The translations under genes and the position numbers were made by a program. This document shows, in pieces, positions 41,640 through 53,163 of a DNA stretch of 64,000 bases; positions within the stretch are counted from its first letter, which is position 1; each line of letters begins with the position of its first letter. The stretch is from contig CM041465.1 of NCBI GenBank assembly GCA_023213395.1, forward strand, positions 137,833,741 to 137,897,740, read 5' to 3'. Origin of the DNA: Cycas panzhihuaensis (Eukaryota; Cycadophyta). The notes under the pieces were generated by a model. The model was not told the origin of the DNA and did no database searches. It worked only from the letters and a program-made list of their open reading frames with translations.

Positions 41640-42400
41640 ATCAGCTCCAATAAATATTCGACCTTACCATTGTCCATTTCATTTTAAACGAGAAATTGAG
41701 TGAATCACACAAGAGATGTTACAACAGGGATCCATCGTTCCAAGCACCAACCCATTTGCATCTCCTATCATACTTATTCGAAAAAAGGATGGGTTTTATT
41801 GAATGTGCATAGACTATTGGGCTTTAAATAAATTAACCATCAAAAATAGATATCCCATTCCTCGAATAGATGATTTATTAGATGAATTGCATGGGGCGCA
41901 ATATTTTTCAAAAATTGACTTACAATTCAAATACTACCAAATCTAAATCAAAGCAAAGGATGTTTATAAGATAGCTTTTTGAACTCGCAAACAATTATTT
42001 GAGTTTCAAGTCATGCCATTTGGCTTAACCAATATGCCAACAACTTTCCAAAGCATGATGAACCATGTTCTTAAACCTTATGAAAATTTGTTTTGGTCTT
42101 CTTTGTTGATATTTTGATTTTATTACAAGACTTGGCTAGAACATTTGGGACATATCCACACAATTCTTTATCTCCTACAAGACTAGAAGTTCTTTGTCAA
42201 TAAGAACAAATGTATATTTGGACAAACAAAGTTAGAGTACTTGGGTCACATCATCACACCAGGAGTAAACATTGATCCCAAGAAGATTCATGCCATCATT
42301 AATTGGCCAACACTCAAAAACATAATAAGGGTCTGTGGATTCCTTCGAACAATAGGCTTTCATGGCGGTTCATTAAAGGGTATGTGCACATAGCCGCATC
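41640..42400 (+). pseudogene. Reverse transcriptase (G5)
   Basis: [78 protein letters not shown], then a shifted frame with FFVDILILL, where the YxDD box appears as FVDI, then CIFGQTKLEYLGHIITPGVN. The catalytic box has lost an aspartate and several stops interrupt. Confidence 0.85.
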
Positions 42401-42890
42401 ATTAATTGAGTTAACAAAGAAAGACGCTTTTATGTGGACCCATAAGGTAGAAGGAGCCTTCCAGGAGTTAAAAGCAGCAATGACCACAACTTCCATATTA
42501 GCAACTCTTGGTTTTTCCAATCCATATATGATTGAATGCGATGTGTTGGGGATCGGAATAGGGGCAGTTCTCTTACAAGAAGACTGACCTTTGGCATATG
42601 AAAGTAGGTAGCTTAATAATTGACAACGTCTCAAACTGATTTACGATAAAGAAATGTTGGCGATCATGTATGCTATACACCAATGGCAATAGTGTCTTTT
42701 GGGTAATAAGTTCATAGTCAAAACTAATCATGACAGTTTGAAATATTTTCTTAGTCAAACATCACTCTTCAATGAATAACAAAAATGGGTGAGCAAACTC
42801 TAGACCTTTGATTTCTCTATTCTCTATATGAAGGAAAATGAGAACGTTATTGCATATGCATTATACAAGATCCTGACTGAAAGTTCTGGA
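42401..42890 (+). pseudogene. RNase H (G5)
   Basis: KKDAFMWTHKVEGAFQELKA, FSNPYMIECDVLGIGIGAVL (usual catalytic D-A-S replaced by D-V-L), then LIYDKEMLAIMYAIHQWQ and KTNHDSLKYFL. Order and spacing are normal. Stops near 42588 and 42620. Confidence 0.82.
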
Positions 42891-43084
42891 GATGGTTAAC
42901 CCACCTTGCAAAGCATCACAATAATCACACCCAAATGGATTGAAGAGCTAGTTCACGAATATAAAAATGACCTTCAATGTCAAGAAGCCTTGTGAGAGAT
43001 CGAAAGGGGAACACTACCAAGTACAATCTATAGGGAAAGCTAATCCCAAGGAAAGGAAAGACACTAGTTCCAATGGCATTTGCC

Positions 43085-44045
43085 ATTAAGTAAAAAATTT
43101 TAGAGAAAGCATATTGTTTTGTAATCAGGGCACACATTGGTGTCGACAAAACTCATTGGGAGATTCAAGACACTTCTTTTTCGAAGGGAATGAAAGCTAA
43201 AATATACAAATTCGTGGCTGAATATGACATCTGCCAAATAAACAAAAGCGAAATTTTGAAAAATCCCAGGGTTACTCCAGCCACTACCTATATTAGAGCA
43301 AAATGGGAAGAAATATCCATGGATTTTATCACTGGGTTGCCTAAATCAGAAGGGAAAGATGCCATTTTTGTAGTAGTAGATCGTCTGATAAAGTATGCCC
43401 ATTTTTTAGGAACACAGACAGTTGCTAAGGCTACTCAAATTACAAAGATATTTATAAAAGAAATTTACCATTTTCATGACTTTCCAAAAGTAATTGTTAG
43501 TGATAGAGATCCAAAGTTTACAAGTAACTTTTGGCAGGACTTATTCAAAATGGTAGGGACTAAGCTAAACATGAATACAACATATCACCTGCAAACCGAT
43601 GAGCAAATAGTGGTTGTTAATAAATATCTAGAAGGATATTTGTAAAACTTCATTGCTGATAAGCAACACTAGTGGCATAAGTGGCTTCATTTGGTTAAAT
43701 GGTGGTATAACACCACGTACCATATCGCCACCAAGATGACACCATTTCAAACTCAGTATGGTTTTGACCCACCATCACTTCATAAATAGGCTCAAACTTC
43801 CTAGGTCCATACTGTACAAGAACAACAACAAATGTAGCATGTTTTGGAAGTTTTAAAGGACAATTTGAATTTGACTAGAAATAGACTGAAACAAGAAGTT
43901 GATCTTCACAGAACTAAGCGAACTTTTATGCTAGGAGATTGGGTATTTTTTCGACTTCAACCACACAAGCAAACCTACTTACAACAAGCAGGGCGATACA
44001 AATTAAAACCTAAATTCTTTAGGCCTTATAAAATTTTGGGTTGAG
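43085..44045 (+). pseudogene. Integrase (G5)
   Basis: Frame 43190-43645: CQINKSEILKNP (zinc finger, one cysteine lost), WEEISMDFITGLPKSEG (D at 45), VIVSDRDPKFTSNFW (D at 105), then TDEQIVVVNKYLEGYL, where the catalytic glutamate expected at 141 is valine. C-terminal frame 43844-44044: MLGDWVFFRLQPHKQTYL and KPKFFRPYKILG. It ends exactly where the strand of coding sequence flips. Confidence 0.88.
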
Positions 44046-44485
44046 AATGCTTCAGAAGATTCTCCAATAATACTATCTTTCAAGATCTACTCATGTTGCA
44101 ATAACAATGCTTCTAGCTCATTAAATGAGATATATTTCAACTCTTTTTGATAGAAAAAACTCGTGACAAAGTTCTCAAATATCTTCGATTAACTCCTCAA
44201 CACTACAATGATGATGCTTTTATCATCAACAATCTCCCTAACATTCTCTAACTGATTTATGATTCCCTTCATTATTTATAGATGCTCAACCATTGAACTT
44301 ATCATTCCAAGGTTGTGAAGTCGATTATTTTTTAACATAATGAAATTTACATCAATTTTTGTATTAAAGATAGATGTAATGGCCTCCCATGCTCCCTTAT
44401 GGGCCTTTGCTCTTTTGATATTCTCCACCAAAGCTCTATTGATGGGCATGTTATTTAGCCTTGAAACAAAGTCATTTTGCGGCTT
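44046..44485 (-). pseudogene. Copia gag fragment
   Basis: Minus-strand, one frame with three stops: SRLNNMPINRALVENIKRAK, KGAWEAITSIFNTKIDVNFI, NLGMISSMVEHL, then IVDDKSIIIVVLRS and ELKYISFNELEALLLQ. This is the helical UBN2-type gag of copia elements (A-W-x-A-I ... drawn-out leucine-rich helices, then a dileucine close). No other part of the element is attached. Its left edge is the G5 integrase end. Confidence 0.65.
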
Positions 44486-45105
44486 AAACTTTACACTTTT
44501 CTAAGAAGCGGTTGTTATTTTATCTAGTAAAGGTACCTTATCCTACACAATCTACCACATCCCATTCACCTATAGTAAATTGGTCAAATGGTGCTTCTAG
44601 GTGCCATAGTTTTTAGCACTAGACAATTTATCTTTTTGGGATTTGAACAACTTTTCACCCAACATATTTATGTGAAAAATAAACATTACACAGATAAAAT
44701 CTACAAATCACACAAGTGGGTGCTAAATAACTGTAGCATACCACACTCGTATGTTTTATTATTTTTTATATCTTAATAACCCTAGTCATTACGAAGAGTG
44801 TTGGAAAAATGAAAAAATGTTAAGACACCATGCGAGGAGCTAGAAAAATATTATGTGGCCTATGCAAAATGATAGAGAAATAAATATTATATATGTTTGT
44901 ACTTTCAAAATTTTAAAAGGGCTACTAAATAAGCCGAAAATGGCTTTAGCATCCTAATACTCCATATGACCTGGGTGTTTCCGATTGAGGCTTGCGTTAT
45001 GATGTTTGTTAGTCTATGAGATGATTTCGTTGAGTTTTATGCAATTTGATCTATTCAATTCAAATCTAGGCAACTGTGGGTTGAACTCTTGTTCATATTG
45101 ATATG
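44486..45105. other. No recognisable gene
   Basis: AT-rich, short frames only. It lies between the gag fragment and the 3' LTR of C3 and is probably decayed transposon. Confidence 0.45.
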
Positions 45106-45399
45106 TGTTAGATTGGCATAGATCTATGTTTGGCATTCGACATTCATGCTTCATCTCAGTTCTTTAGCTTTTCTAAACCCAAGCAAGCTTCGTGCTTAAC
45201 ATTCTTTCTTTGAAAGAAAATAGACTTCAAAGAAGAATGATCTTGATTAAGTGAAAGAGAATGTCTCTATAAATACATGAAGTGTTGTGTAACTACTTAC
45301 TATACGTAAGCCACTTGTTTGCCATTTGTCATTGTTACACAAAAGAGGGGACAACACGTGACCCTTATTAATGTCCTAGATAAAACATTATTTCTAACA
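45106..45399 (-). repeat. 3' LTR of C3
   Basis: Minus strand starts TGTTAGAAATAATGTTTTAT; C5 at 59767 starts TGTTAGAATATTAATGTTTT, and both contain GGGT...TGT, CCCTCTTT and ACACTT blocks in order. Minus-strand TATA-like ATTTATAGAG near 45275. The left boundary (TGTTAGATTGG in plus view) is a best guess. Confidence 0.6.
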
Positions 45400-45412
45400 C
45401 CCTCTTTTAATG
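45400..45412 (-). promoter_or_regulatory. Polypurine tract of C3
   Basis: TTAAAAGAGGG on the minus strand directly before the LTR start TGTTAG. Confidence 0.7.
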
Positions 45413-47016
45413 TCTTATCTATCTTAGGCCAAGTCTATTTCTAAGGAATTGAAACTTGACTTTGCTTAGAGGTTTGGTCAAAATATCTGCAAGTTGTTCA
45501 TTTGTTGTACAATGCAGCAAATCTATTTCTTTGTTTTGTACCTTCTCTCGAGTGAAGTGATGATGTACTTTGTTATGTTTGGTTCGAGCAGGGAAGACTA
45601 GATTTTTGGTCAGTTTTATTATGCTCTAGTTGTCACAAAAGACTGTTATTGGTCCAATTTGTTGATGATTTTGATCTGTCAATAGTTGTCTTAGTCAGAT
45701 TGCTTCACAAGATGCATTAACAACTGACTTGTACTCAGCTTCTGTAGATGATAGGATAATTGTTGATTATTGTTTGCTACTCCAAGATACTGTTACTGAT
45801 CCAAGGAGGAAGTAGTATCCACTTGTTGATTTTCTTTTTTTCTCATCTCCTACCTAGTCTGAATCAGTATATCCAATCAAATTACTTAGTTCTTTTCTTT
45901 GATATGTGAGTTTCAGATTTGAAGTGCCTTTTAGATACTTCAATATTCTTTTAGCTACTCTCCAATGTGACAATTTTGGTTCTTGCATGTACCTAGAAAT
46001 TACACCCACAGAATATGAGATGTCAGGTCTGGTTGCAGTAAGATAGATCAAGCTACCCACCAATTGCCTGTACAATGTTGCATCAACTGGAATTTCATCT
46101 ATTGAAGAAGTTAGATCGCAGCCTGTTTCCATAGGAGTTGCACAACTATTGGAGTCTTCCATTTTGAATTTCTTTAATAGATTCTTGATATATTTGTTTT
46201 GTGACAGGGTGACTGAATCCTTTTCTTATTCTATTTCTATATCAAGATAATAATTTAGGAGTCCCAAATCAGCGATTTCAAAAATTTTTCCAACTATGAC
46301 TTTATTACTGAGATGGATTCTGAGTCACTACCTGTGAGGAGCATGTCATCAACATATACAACTACTATTCTGATCAAACCTTTGTTTTTCTTCATATATA
46401 AGCTAGGATCTGATTCACATCTTTGAATGTTTTTTTGAATGAGAAACTTGTTTAACTTGGCGTACCATGCTCTTAGGGCTTGTTTTAGCTTGTTTAGAGT
46501 CTTTTTTAGTCTACACACAAGATGTTCTTGACCACTTTGGACATATCTCTCTGGTTGATACATGTAAGCTTCTTTTTCAAGGTCTCCATTTAGGAAGGTA
46601 CTCTTTACATCCAGTTGATAAACTTTCCAATTTTGCTATGTAGCCAAGGCAACAACTATTCTCACAGTATTTAATTTTGCTACTTGTGAGAAAGTCTCAT
46701 CATGATATGTTTAAATATAGCTTTTTGCTATTAACCTAGCTTTGTATTTTTCTATTTTTCCATCAGAGCTCTTGATTTTGTATACCCACTTACAGTAAAC
46801 AATTGGTTTACTTGTACGTGGTTTAACTAGATCCCAAGTTTTCTTTTTTGAGATTGATTCTATTTCTGTATCCATTGTTGATTTCCACTCACAATGCTGA
46901 CTTGCTTCTTCATATGATTGAGGTTCGACTGAACACAGAAGGGCTTGATGTTTTTGAGAGCTAGTCCTGTGATCAAATATGTTGCCTTTAGCTTCTTCTA
47001 TTTTTTTGAGATACAA
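45413..47016 (-). pseudogene. Copia reverse transcriptase and RNase H (C3)
   Basis: Frame 47016-46711: MDTEIESISKKKTWDLVKPR and CKWVYKIKSSDGKIEKYKAR (RT start). Frame 46563-46294: CRLKKTLNKLKQALRAWYAK and VVVYVDDMLLTGSDS (catalytic YVDD intact). Frame 46162-45854: ATPMETGCDLTSS, LYRQLVGSLIYLTATRPDIS, VISRYMQEPKLSHWRVAKRI and GYTDSD (RNase H). The last portion, to 45413, is the histidine-rich C-terminus. Stops and frameshifts separate the frames. Confidence 0.9.
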
Positions 47017-48235
47017 TTTAGTTATCTATTTGGACGATGTGATGTTTTCCTCATTATCTTCGCTGCTTGTAGGAAGTAGAGGGCTTCTTTCAGATTGTTC
47101 TTCTTCCTTCATTGCTTATCCTCAAAGGTGATTCCTAAAACATCTTTAGGTGGAGGAATTTTTATAGGAGTCTCCCTTGCAGTTACTTCAATTTCCTAAT
47201 ATACAATTGGACTTGAAACAATATCTTGTTCATTAAAAATAACATTACTCATATCAACTTTGTTCGTTGTTGGGTCTATGTATTTGTAGGTTTTTGAATA
47301 TTTACTGTAGCCCATCATTATGCACTCTATGCTTTTGCAATAAAGTTTTGACATTTTTTAAATTTGGAATATGAACAAAAGCTTGATAACCAAAAATTTT
47401 TAAATTACTTACATCTGGTTTGTATTTTGTCCATGCCTCTTCTAGAGTTATTTTGCTCAATGCTTGTATTAGACTTCAATTTATTAGATAGACAACTATG
47501 TTTATAGCATCTGCCCAATAAGTTTTTGAGATTTGTCTATCTTGGATCATGCTATGTGCCATTTCCATAATTGTCGTATTCATTTGTTTGGCCACTCCAT
47601 TCAACTGAGGTGTATACGGAGTTGTGATTTATCAACGTATTCCAAGAGTTTTGCAGAAAATCTAGAACTTTTTTGCAGTGTATTCACCTCCTCCATCGGA
47701 CTTGATGCACTTTATTTTGTTTTTGCTTTCCAATTTAGCTTCAACCATGAATTCTTTGAATTTATCAAAAGTTTTAGATTTACTACAAAGAAAATAAATC
47801 TAATCTTTTATAGAGAAATCATCAATAAATGTGAGGAAATATTAGGCACCATTGATTGAGCTTGGAGTAATAGTTTCATACAAGTCTGATGTATTAATTC
47901 TAATTTGCTCTTGGGACAGCATTCATTTTTTTAAAAAGGAAAACGATGTTGTTTACCAAGCAAACAATCTTTGTAGACAAAAGAATGAAATAACATATCT
48001 GGAAGCTGATCAACTATTTTTTTATTTTTGTAATAACTCTAGTTTATCAAAGGAGATATGCCCATACTTCAAATACCAGAGTTTATTATTATCAACATTT
48101 GCAATAACAAAAACTTTTACATCCTTTTTAGTAATGATAAGATTATAGAGCAATCTGTAGAGATCATTGCTTTCTATACCTTGAGCAATTACAACACCTC
48201 CTTTTTTCATGTCTAAAGTGTAGCAGAACCCATTT
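47017..48235 (-). pseudogene. Copia integrase and pre-integrase domain (C3)
   Basis: The pre-integrase frame 48210-48022 ends LWYLKYGHISFDKLELLQK. The integrase core is poorly preserved at 47000-48000: minus-strand text includes CIKSDGGGEYTAKKF near 47690 and TPYTPQLNGVAKQMN near 47590-47620 (catalytic D and the region of the E). Plus-strand frames of 108 and 98 residues at 47533-48148 are antisense shadows. Confidence 0.75.
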
Positions 48236-48560
48236 TCATCAAATACAATTATTAGTTTTCTCTTTCCAAGCTAGGAAACAAAGAGTAAAATTTTCTTTAG
48301 TCTTGGAACATAAAGGACATTTCCAATCTTTTGAACTATTCCTTTTATTTCGACTGCTATCATTCCAATTCCTTGAATGTTAAGGGGATACTTGTTCCCT
48401 AACTTTACTGATTTGTTAAGAGAGTAGGGCATGAGAGATTTAAACCACTCTTTGCGACTTGTCATATGCTTGGATGCTTCTAAGTCGATGTATCATACAT
48501 CATCATCTTTAAGACTTGCAATGAGTGCAATTATGAACTTAGTTTCCTCTTCATCTTCAT
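48236..48560 (-). pseudogene. Copia protease (C3)
   Basis: Frame 48465-48271: MTSRKEWFKSLMPYSLNKSV, then IQGIGMIAVEIKGIVQKIGN and VLYVPRLKKILLFVS. These are the standard copia protease core motifs downstream of the active site. The D-S-G itself falls in frame-broken sequence near 48490 (YIDLEASKHMT-like). Confidence 0.75.
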
Positions 48561-49500
48561 CAAAATTGTTCTACTCCTTGTTGAAGTTTCTAGCAAGTCT
48601 TTTCCCTTGCTAAATATCAATTCTTCTTTGAGTGAACTGATATGAAAAGTGGCATGTTTGCCCATAGTGATAAAAAACATCAAAGGCTATGCAATTGCTA
48701 AAAAATGTTCAGGATTTTTGCAGTTGAAATAGACCCTAGCATCTCTTGGTCGAATAGAACGTCCCCTGCCTCTATTTTCTTGTCATCTACCTCTAGACTG
48801 GCTTCTTGTGTTAGGGATCCTTTCACAACCTCTTGAAGTTGATTGCCCACATCCTTTGGAGCCAAAGCTAAGTTTGGAAAAAAAGGCTTCTTCGCTTTCT
48901 CTCTCCTCTTCATATCTCTTGTTCCTCTGTTCTTGCCACAGGAGAAGTCTTGTCAAGGTTTCAAAGGACATGGTAGGAATCTGATCATTGTTAGTTATTG
49001 AGTTTACCAAATTATCAAAAGATTTTGGGAGTTAACTCACAATCATTTCAAGAAGTTATTGTTCAGGTAAATTGGCACCAACATTGATCAGATCATTTAT
49101 GACAGAACTTACTTTATGAATAAACTTTGAGATACTCTCTTTTTTCTTCATAAGCAATTTAAACAATTCTTTTTTTAAAGCCACAACCCTAGCCTTACTT
49201 TTTTGGCTATAAAGATTGACAAAAACCTTCTAAATTTCCTTTGAGAAATTCAAATTTTCAACATATACCAAGAGAGGATCTAAAATAGATAATTTTAGAG
49301 TTATTACTCCTGCATTGTCTTTCTTATCCCAATTAGATTGAGTAGTTGCATCAATGGGTCTTGTTTTTACCCCTGTGGCTATATTCTAGGGATTTCTGGG
49401 TCTCAACAGAGTTTCTATCTTAATTTTCCACACAAAATAGTTGGTTTCAGTCAATTTGTCTTGATCATTTAAAGCATGAATGGAAGAGGCCATCTTAGAA
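48561..49500 (-). pseudogene. Copia gag (C3)
   Basis: Begins MASSIHALNDQDKLTETNYF near 49495, continues LKLSILDPLLVYVENLNF, LKKELFKLLMKKKESISKFI, SFDNLVNSITNNDQIPTM and LTRLLLWQEQRNKRYEEERE, then a degenerate zinc knuckle with YFNCKNPEHFLAIA. One or more stops occur per 40 codons. Confidence 0.82.
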
Positions 49501-49846
49501 ACTGAGTAGAAGGTATCAAACTATGTTTTAAGATTATGGGTAGGCTGGCCATACGGTTGTACAGAATTCCGTACAAAAATACCACTATACAAATGATAAT
49601 AAAAGCGGTCCCAAAAGAAAGATCTTAAAGTAAAGAGTCCAAATATGTAAAAATTTTTGAAGGGTCTGTTTCTATTTTTTCAAAAAATAGCCTGAAATCT
49701 CAAAGTGACAACTAGGGTTTTTAATGAAAAACACTCGTATTTTTTAAAATACTTAATCACAGATCTTGAGAGTAGACTTAAATGAAGCACATTGAATGAG
49801 AGTATATATTTAGACTGATATTACTGTTAGAAAACGAGTATGCAAA

Positions 49847-49858
49847 GCTCTGATACCA
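49847..49858 (-). promoter_or_regulatory. Primer-binding site of C3
   Basis: Perfect TGGTATCAGAGC on the minus strand, directly inside the right LTR. Confidence 0.9.
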
Positions 49859-50174
49859 TATTAAAAAAATGGTATGCTATGAATACACAAAATGAAGTAT
49901 GATGGTGAGTGAATGATACAACAATGAAGCACAAGGAAGATTAAATGTGTACAAGTTAATATAGGATATGAAAGAATGATCAAACTTTAAATTAGAATGA
50001 ATGATAATGTACATACTTAAAGTATAATCTCACCATCAATGATAGAATCCCATTAGTCAATCTTGGAGATAACAAACATCTCTTTATGGCTCATAATCTC
50101 AAATATAATAATATAAATAAATGTTGAGGGAGTGTAGGTGGAGACAATTATGTAATTAGGTATTACACCCAACA
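49859..50174 (-). repeat. 5' LTR of C3 (316 bp)
   Basis: Minus strand starts TGTTGGGTGTAATACCTAAT and ends CCATTTTTTTAATA before the PBS (CA expected). No part of it aligns by eye with the 45106-45399 LTR, apart from the TGTT start. Confidence 0.65.
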
Positions 50175-50399
50175 TTTCTCTAATAGACAATTACTTAAGA
50201 TAAAATGTCATATCAAAAATAAGTATTGAGTCTTCAAATGAATGCTAGATCATACGCTGCTACAATAATATACTTTACTGTCGATGTCCATATAAAGAAA
50301 AAATTATCTATTGGAATGCATGGATAACTAGCCGCTGCAACCGCTAGTTGAATATGAAGCTCCTTTGGATACATGGTTTAATTAACGCCAAGTCAGCTT

Positions 50400-50758
50400 T
50401 GCTAGCGTGGCAGTTAATTATTAAGCAACTTAATTAATGTTAATGTGGTTTAATTATGTGAAAGGGTGAGAGCCAAAAGGTGCGATTTATTCGGAGGGTC
50501 ACAACCCTAATCGGGTGACACCTCTTGGAGAGTATAAAAGCCTTGAGGCCTTGTATATTCATCATCCAAGTTCATTGTGTAATATCGAGTGATCCATCAA
50601 GGATCCTCTTTGTGGTGGGTTTTTTCTCGAAAGGGTTTCCCACGTAAATACCTGTGTACTACGTATCTGTTTTCTATATTTTCCATTTGTTGCTTGTTGT
50701 GTATGGTTAAAGATCCAGCATATGAGAACATCAGTGTATGATTTCATGTTCCCGAACT
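50400..50758 (+). repeat. 5' LTR of R2 (359 bp), plus orientation
   Basis: Starts TGCTAGCGTGGCAGTTAATT and ends CATGTTCCCGAACT before the PBS. Same length as the R1 LTR. TATAAAAG at 50533-50540 is a likely core promoter; the two sister LTRs have it at the matching place. Confidence 0.92.
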
Positions 50759-50770
50759 TGGTATCAGAGT
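50759..50770 (+). promoter_or_regulatory. Primer-binding site of R2
   Basis: TGGTATCAGAGT, identical to the R1 site and directly after the LTR. Confidence 0.9.
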
Positions 50771-52416
50771 CGTAGGGTCCTGCACAGTTGAAGCTTGATG
50801 GTGAGTGGGGTGGTGGGTTCGTTGGTTTCCAGGTGACGTCGTCTGATCCAAGACGATTCTTGAGGGTCCATCAACTGACGCCGATGCGGTAAAGCGAGAA
50901 AAATCAATGGTTGTTGGAGTAGTGGAGATCACTATTCAATAGAATATAAGGGTTATTGGAGTCAGTATTCAGGCGTGAAGATCACGTTTGTGGTTGAAGT
51001 TGGCTTGCTGGGGTCATTTGAAGCCAGTTGATGATATGTTGAAGTGATTCAGGCGAACAGAACACCTACTGATGGTGATTCAGTGACATTGAGGACAACC
51101 ATCTATCCATACAAGTAAGTCTGGGGTATTCCCACTCAAAGCACTATAAAACTCAAAAAAATCAAAGCTTCTTCTTGTGTTGCCTTGATTAGTACGTATA
51201 AGGAAGAGATTGAAGTCTTTTTAGGCAGTTTTGATCCTCTATCTTGAGATTAAGAGAAGTACACAGCAGTATAAAACTTTTTCACTGTCATTTTGAGTTG
51301 AAGTGCCTCCTTCTGTTGGTAAGTGACCCCATGTCCGTACTAAATACATCTTGTTGAGCCTATGTCCTTATGTGGAGCAATTGCTAGGCTGTTTGTGAGT
51401 AGTGTGGAGACTTGCGTACAATTGTAAGGCACTATACGACTAGAAAATACTTTGTTGAAGTGCTTATTACCTTGGCTGGGCAGTTGTTTTTTGGGCTTGG
51501 CACCTTTTTCTAATGGCTGAGCATGATTTGTGATTGATTTGGTGTACTTGGAGGCTGGTTGGGCATTTTTTTAGACTGGCTAGGCCCGTTTAAGGCTGGT
51601 TGGGCGCTTGTGAGAGGCTGACAGAGCCGTTTTTTGGTGTCTGTGAGTGGTTGGAGGTCGGTTGAGTCTGTTTTATGGTGATCATGCGTGCGTTGAGGCT
51701 GGCTAAGCATGTCCTTGCTGTGGCTAGGCATGTTTGAGACTTCGTGAGGTTGAAATCAGCTTATTTACCAGTCGTACAGTGACTGGTATCTCTCCCTCTT
51801 AGTGCGCTGGTCCGTATGTGGTGTGCAAATCGTTTTTGAGTTGTGGTAGTCGCATCCCTTGGAATCATGTGGTGCAACTTTGTGGATCACTTATTTGATG
51901 ATATTTTACTAAGTTAAAACCATAGTGATATTGTTGAGTTGATATAACAAGAAAATAAAACATGTCGCTGATCATATAAAGTCGCAATTGTTGGAATATA
52001 CCCTTTAGTATATTCCTTTTATAATTCAACTTTATAAAAGGGCCCTCAGATCATTGATGTGAGGAACTTTCTTTGTATTTGGAGTGTCCTTGACCCATTT
52101 TAAGTGTGGATTGAGGCATTTTTTGTGGATTGTTGACTTGGAGGCAGGTACCATCCTTTGTGTGGAGCTGTCCTTTGTTATGGAGCACATATTTGTAGGC
52201 ATTAAGTGTCGGTTGTGACATTTAATGGCTATTTAAGGTCGTTTGTTGATGGTTAAGTAGATATAAACAGTCAGTGGCTCACTTAACGTGGGTATAATCC
52301 ATGTTGGGTCCTTTTGGAAGCATGCTCGTGAGGTAGAGGAGGACACAAGGGTGCATTTATGTCCTTAATACACTCGTTTGGTGTCGTGTGATTCATATTG
52401 TAGCATGTTGTTCGAG
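50771..52416 (+). other. Long leader of R2 with GGCTGG-type repeats
   Basis: About 1.65 kb without a gene. Between about 51535 and 51735 there are repeated GGCTGGTTGGGC / GGCTGGCTAGGC / GGCTGGCTAAGC words at 20-60-bp intervals, T/G-rich. Similar runs, in reverse complement, are faintly visible in the R1 leader near 9540-9620. Minus-strand frames here are shadows. Confidence 0.55.
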
Positions 52417-53163
52417 ATGGAGAAGCTTATGCCTAAGGTTATCTTTAACGGTAACAATTTCAGTGAATAGAGGGCTAATATGGAGCTTATTTTGATGGTG
52501 AACCAACTCTGGGGAATCACCAAGGTGAAGCTTGATTCAGTCCCACTTGACCATAAGGAGCGTATCAAACTTGAAGAGAAGCAATATATGGCCGTTGGAT
52601 TACTGAAACTCTCACTAGTATTTGGACCGAGGGCTCTAGTTCACAATTTGGATGACCCAGCCGAGATTTGGATGAAGTTGTGTGATACTTTTAAAAAGAA
52701 GAAGACGAATAAGCGTCTTGCTCTTATGTTGAAACTACTCAATTCAAAAGTTGAAGATGAGAACAATATCAGCTCCTACCTGAATAAAATAACTGACTTG
52801 AAGAACAAACTAGAAGAGTTAAAGCAGAACTTGATCAATGATGCGCTCTTGTTTACGATAATCATGTTGAAGCTGTCAGTTGCGTTCACCACATTCTAGA
52901 CCATTTACAGTAGAGATGAAGTGATGGAGGTAGAAACTTTCGATGGGTTCAAAAACCTAATTGTAGTAGAGGATGCCAAGCTTAAACATCATGGATTGCT
53001 TGGAGGTTCTGGTTCAAGTCAAGCCTTAGCCATGAAAACTCAGAGGAAGGAGGCCCCTAAGGAGGACAAGATCACACAACGGTTTGGAGAAAGCTCTCAA
53101 GATAAGAAGAAGTTTAATGGAAAGTGCAATTACTACAAGAAGGATGGTCACCGCAAAAAGAAC
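52417..53163 (+). pseudogene. Copia gag (R2), cut at the zinc knuckle
   Basis: Starts MEKLMPKVIFNGNNFSE, then stop, then frame 52480-52899 MVNQLWGITKVKLDSVPLDH ... EDENNISSYLNKITDLKNKL; after a stop, 52921-53163 with VETFDGFKNLIVVEDAKLKH and the knuckle CNYYKKDGHRKKNY (two cysteines now tyrosine). It is collinear with R1 gag until AAGAAC(T)ATTCG, where LTR sequence in opposite orientation takes over. Confidence 0.9.

Larger units (their letters stand above)
39166..44045 (+). mobile_element. Plus-strand Ty3/gypsy element G5, 3' end missing
   Basis: 5' LTR (start uncertain, near 39170; end 39828), PBS, gag, protease, RT, RNase H and integrase in order, then an abrupt switch at about 44045 to minus-strand copia gag. 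No 3' LTR or polypurine tract is seen. Frames carry many stops. The gag start resembles G2 and G7. Confidence 0.82.
45106..50174 (-). mobile_element. Minus-strand Ty1/copia element C3, unlike LTRs
   Basis: About 5.07 kb. From the right: LTR (50174-49859), PBS, leader, gag, protease, pre-integrase, integrase, RT, RNase H, polypurine tract, LTR (45399-45106). The internal order is complete. The two terminal repeats do not resemble each other, whereas the left one resembles the LTR of C5 at 59547-59767. All genes are broken. Confidence 0.78.
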
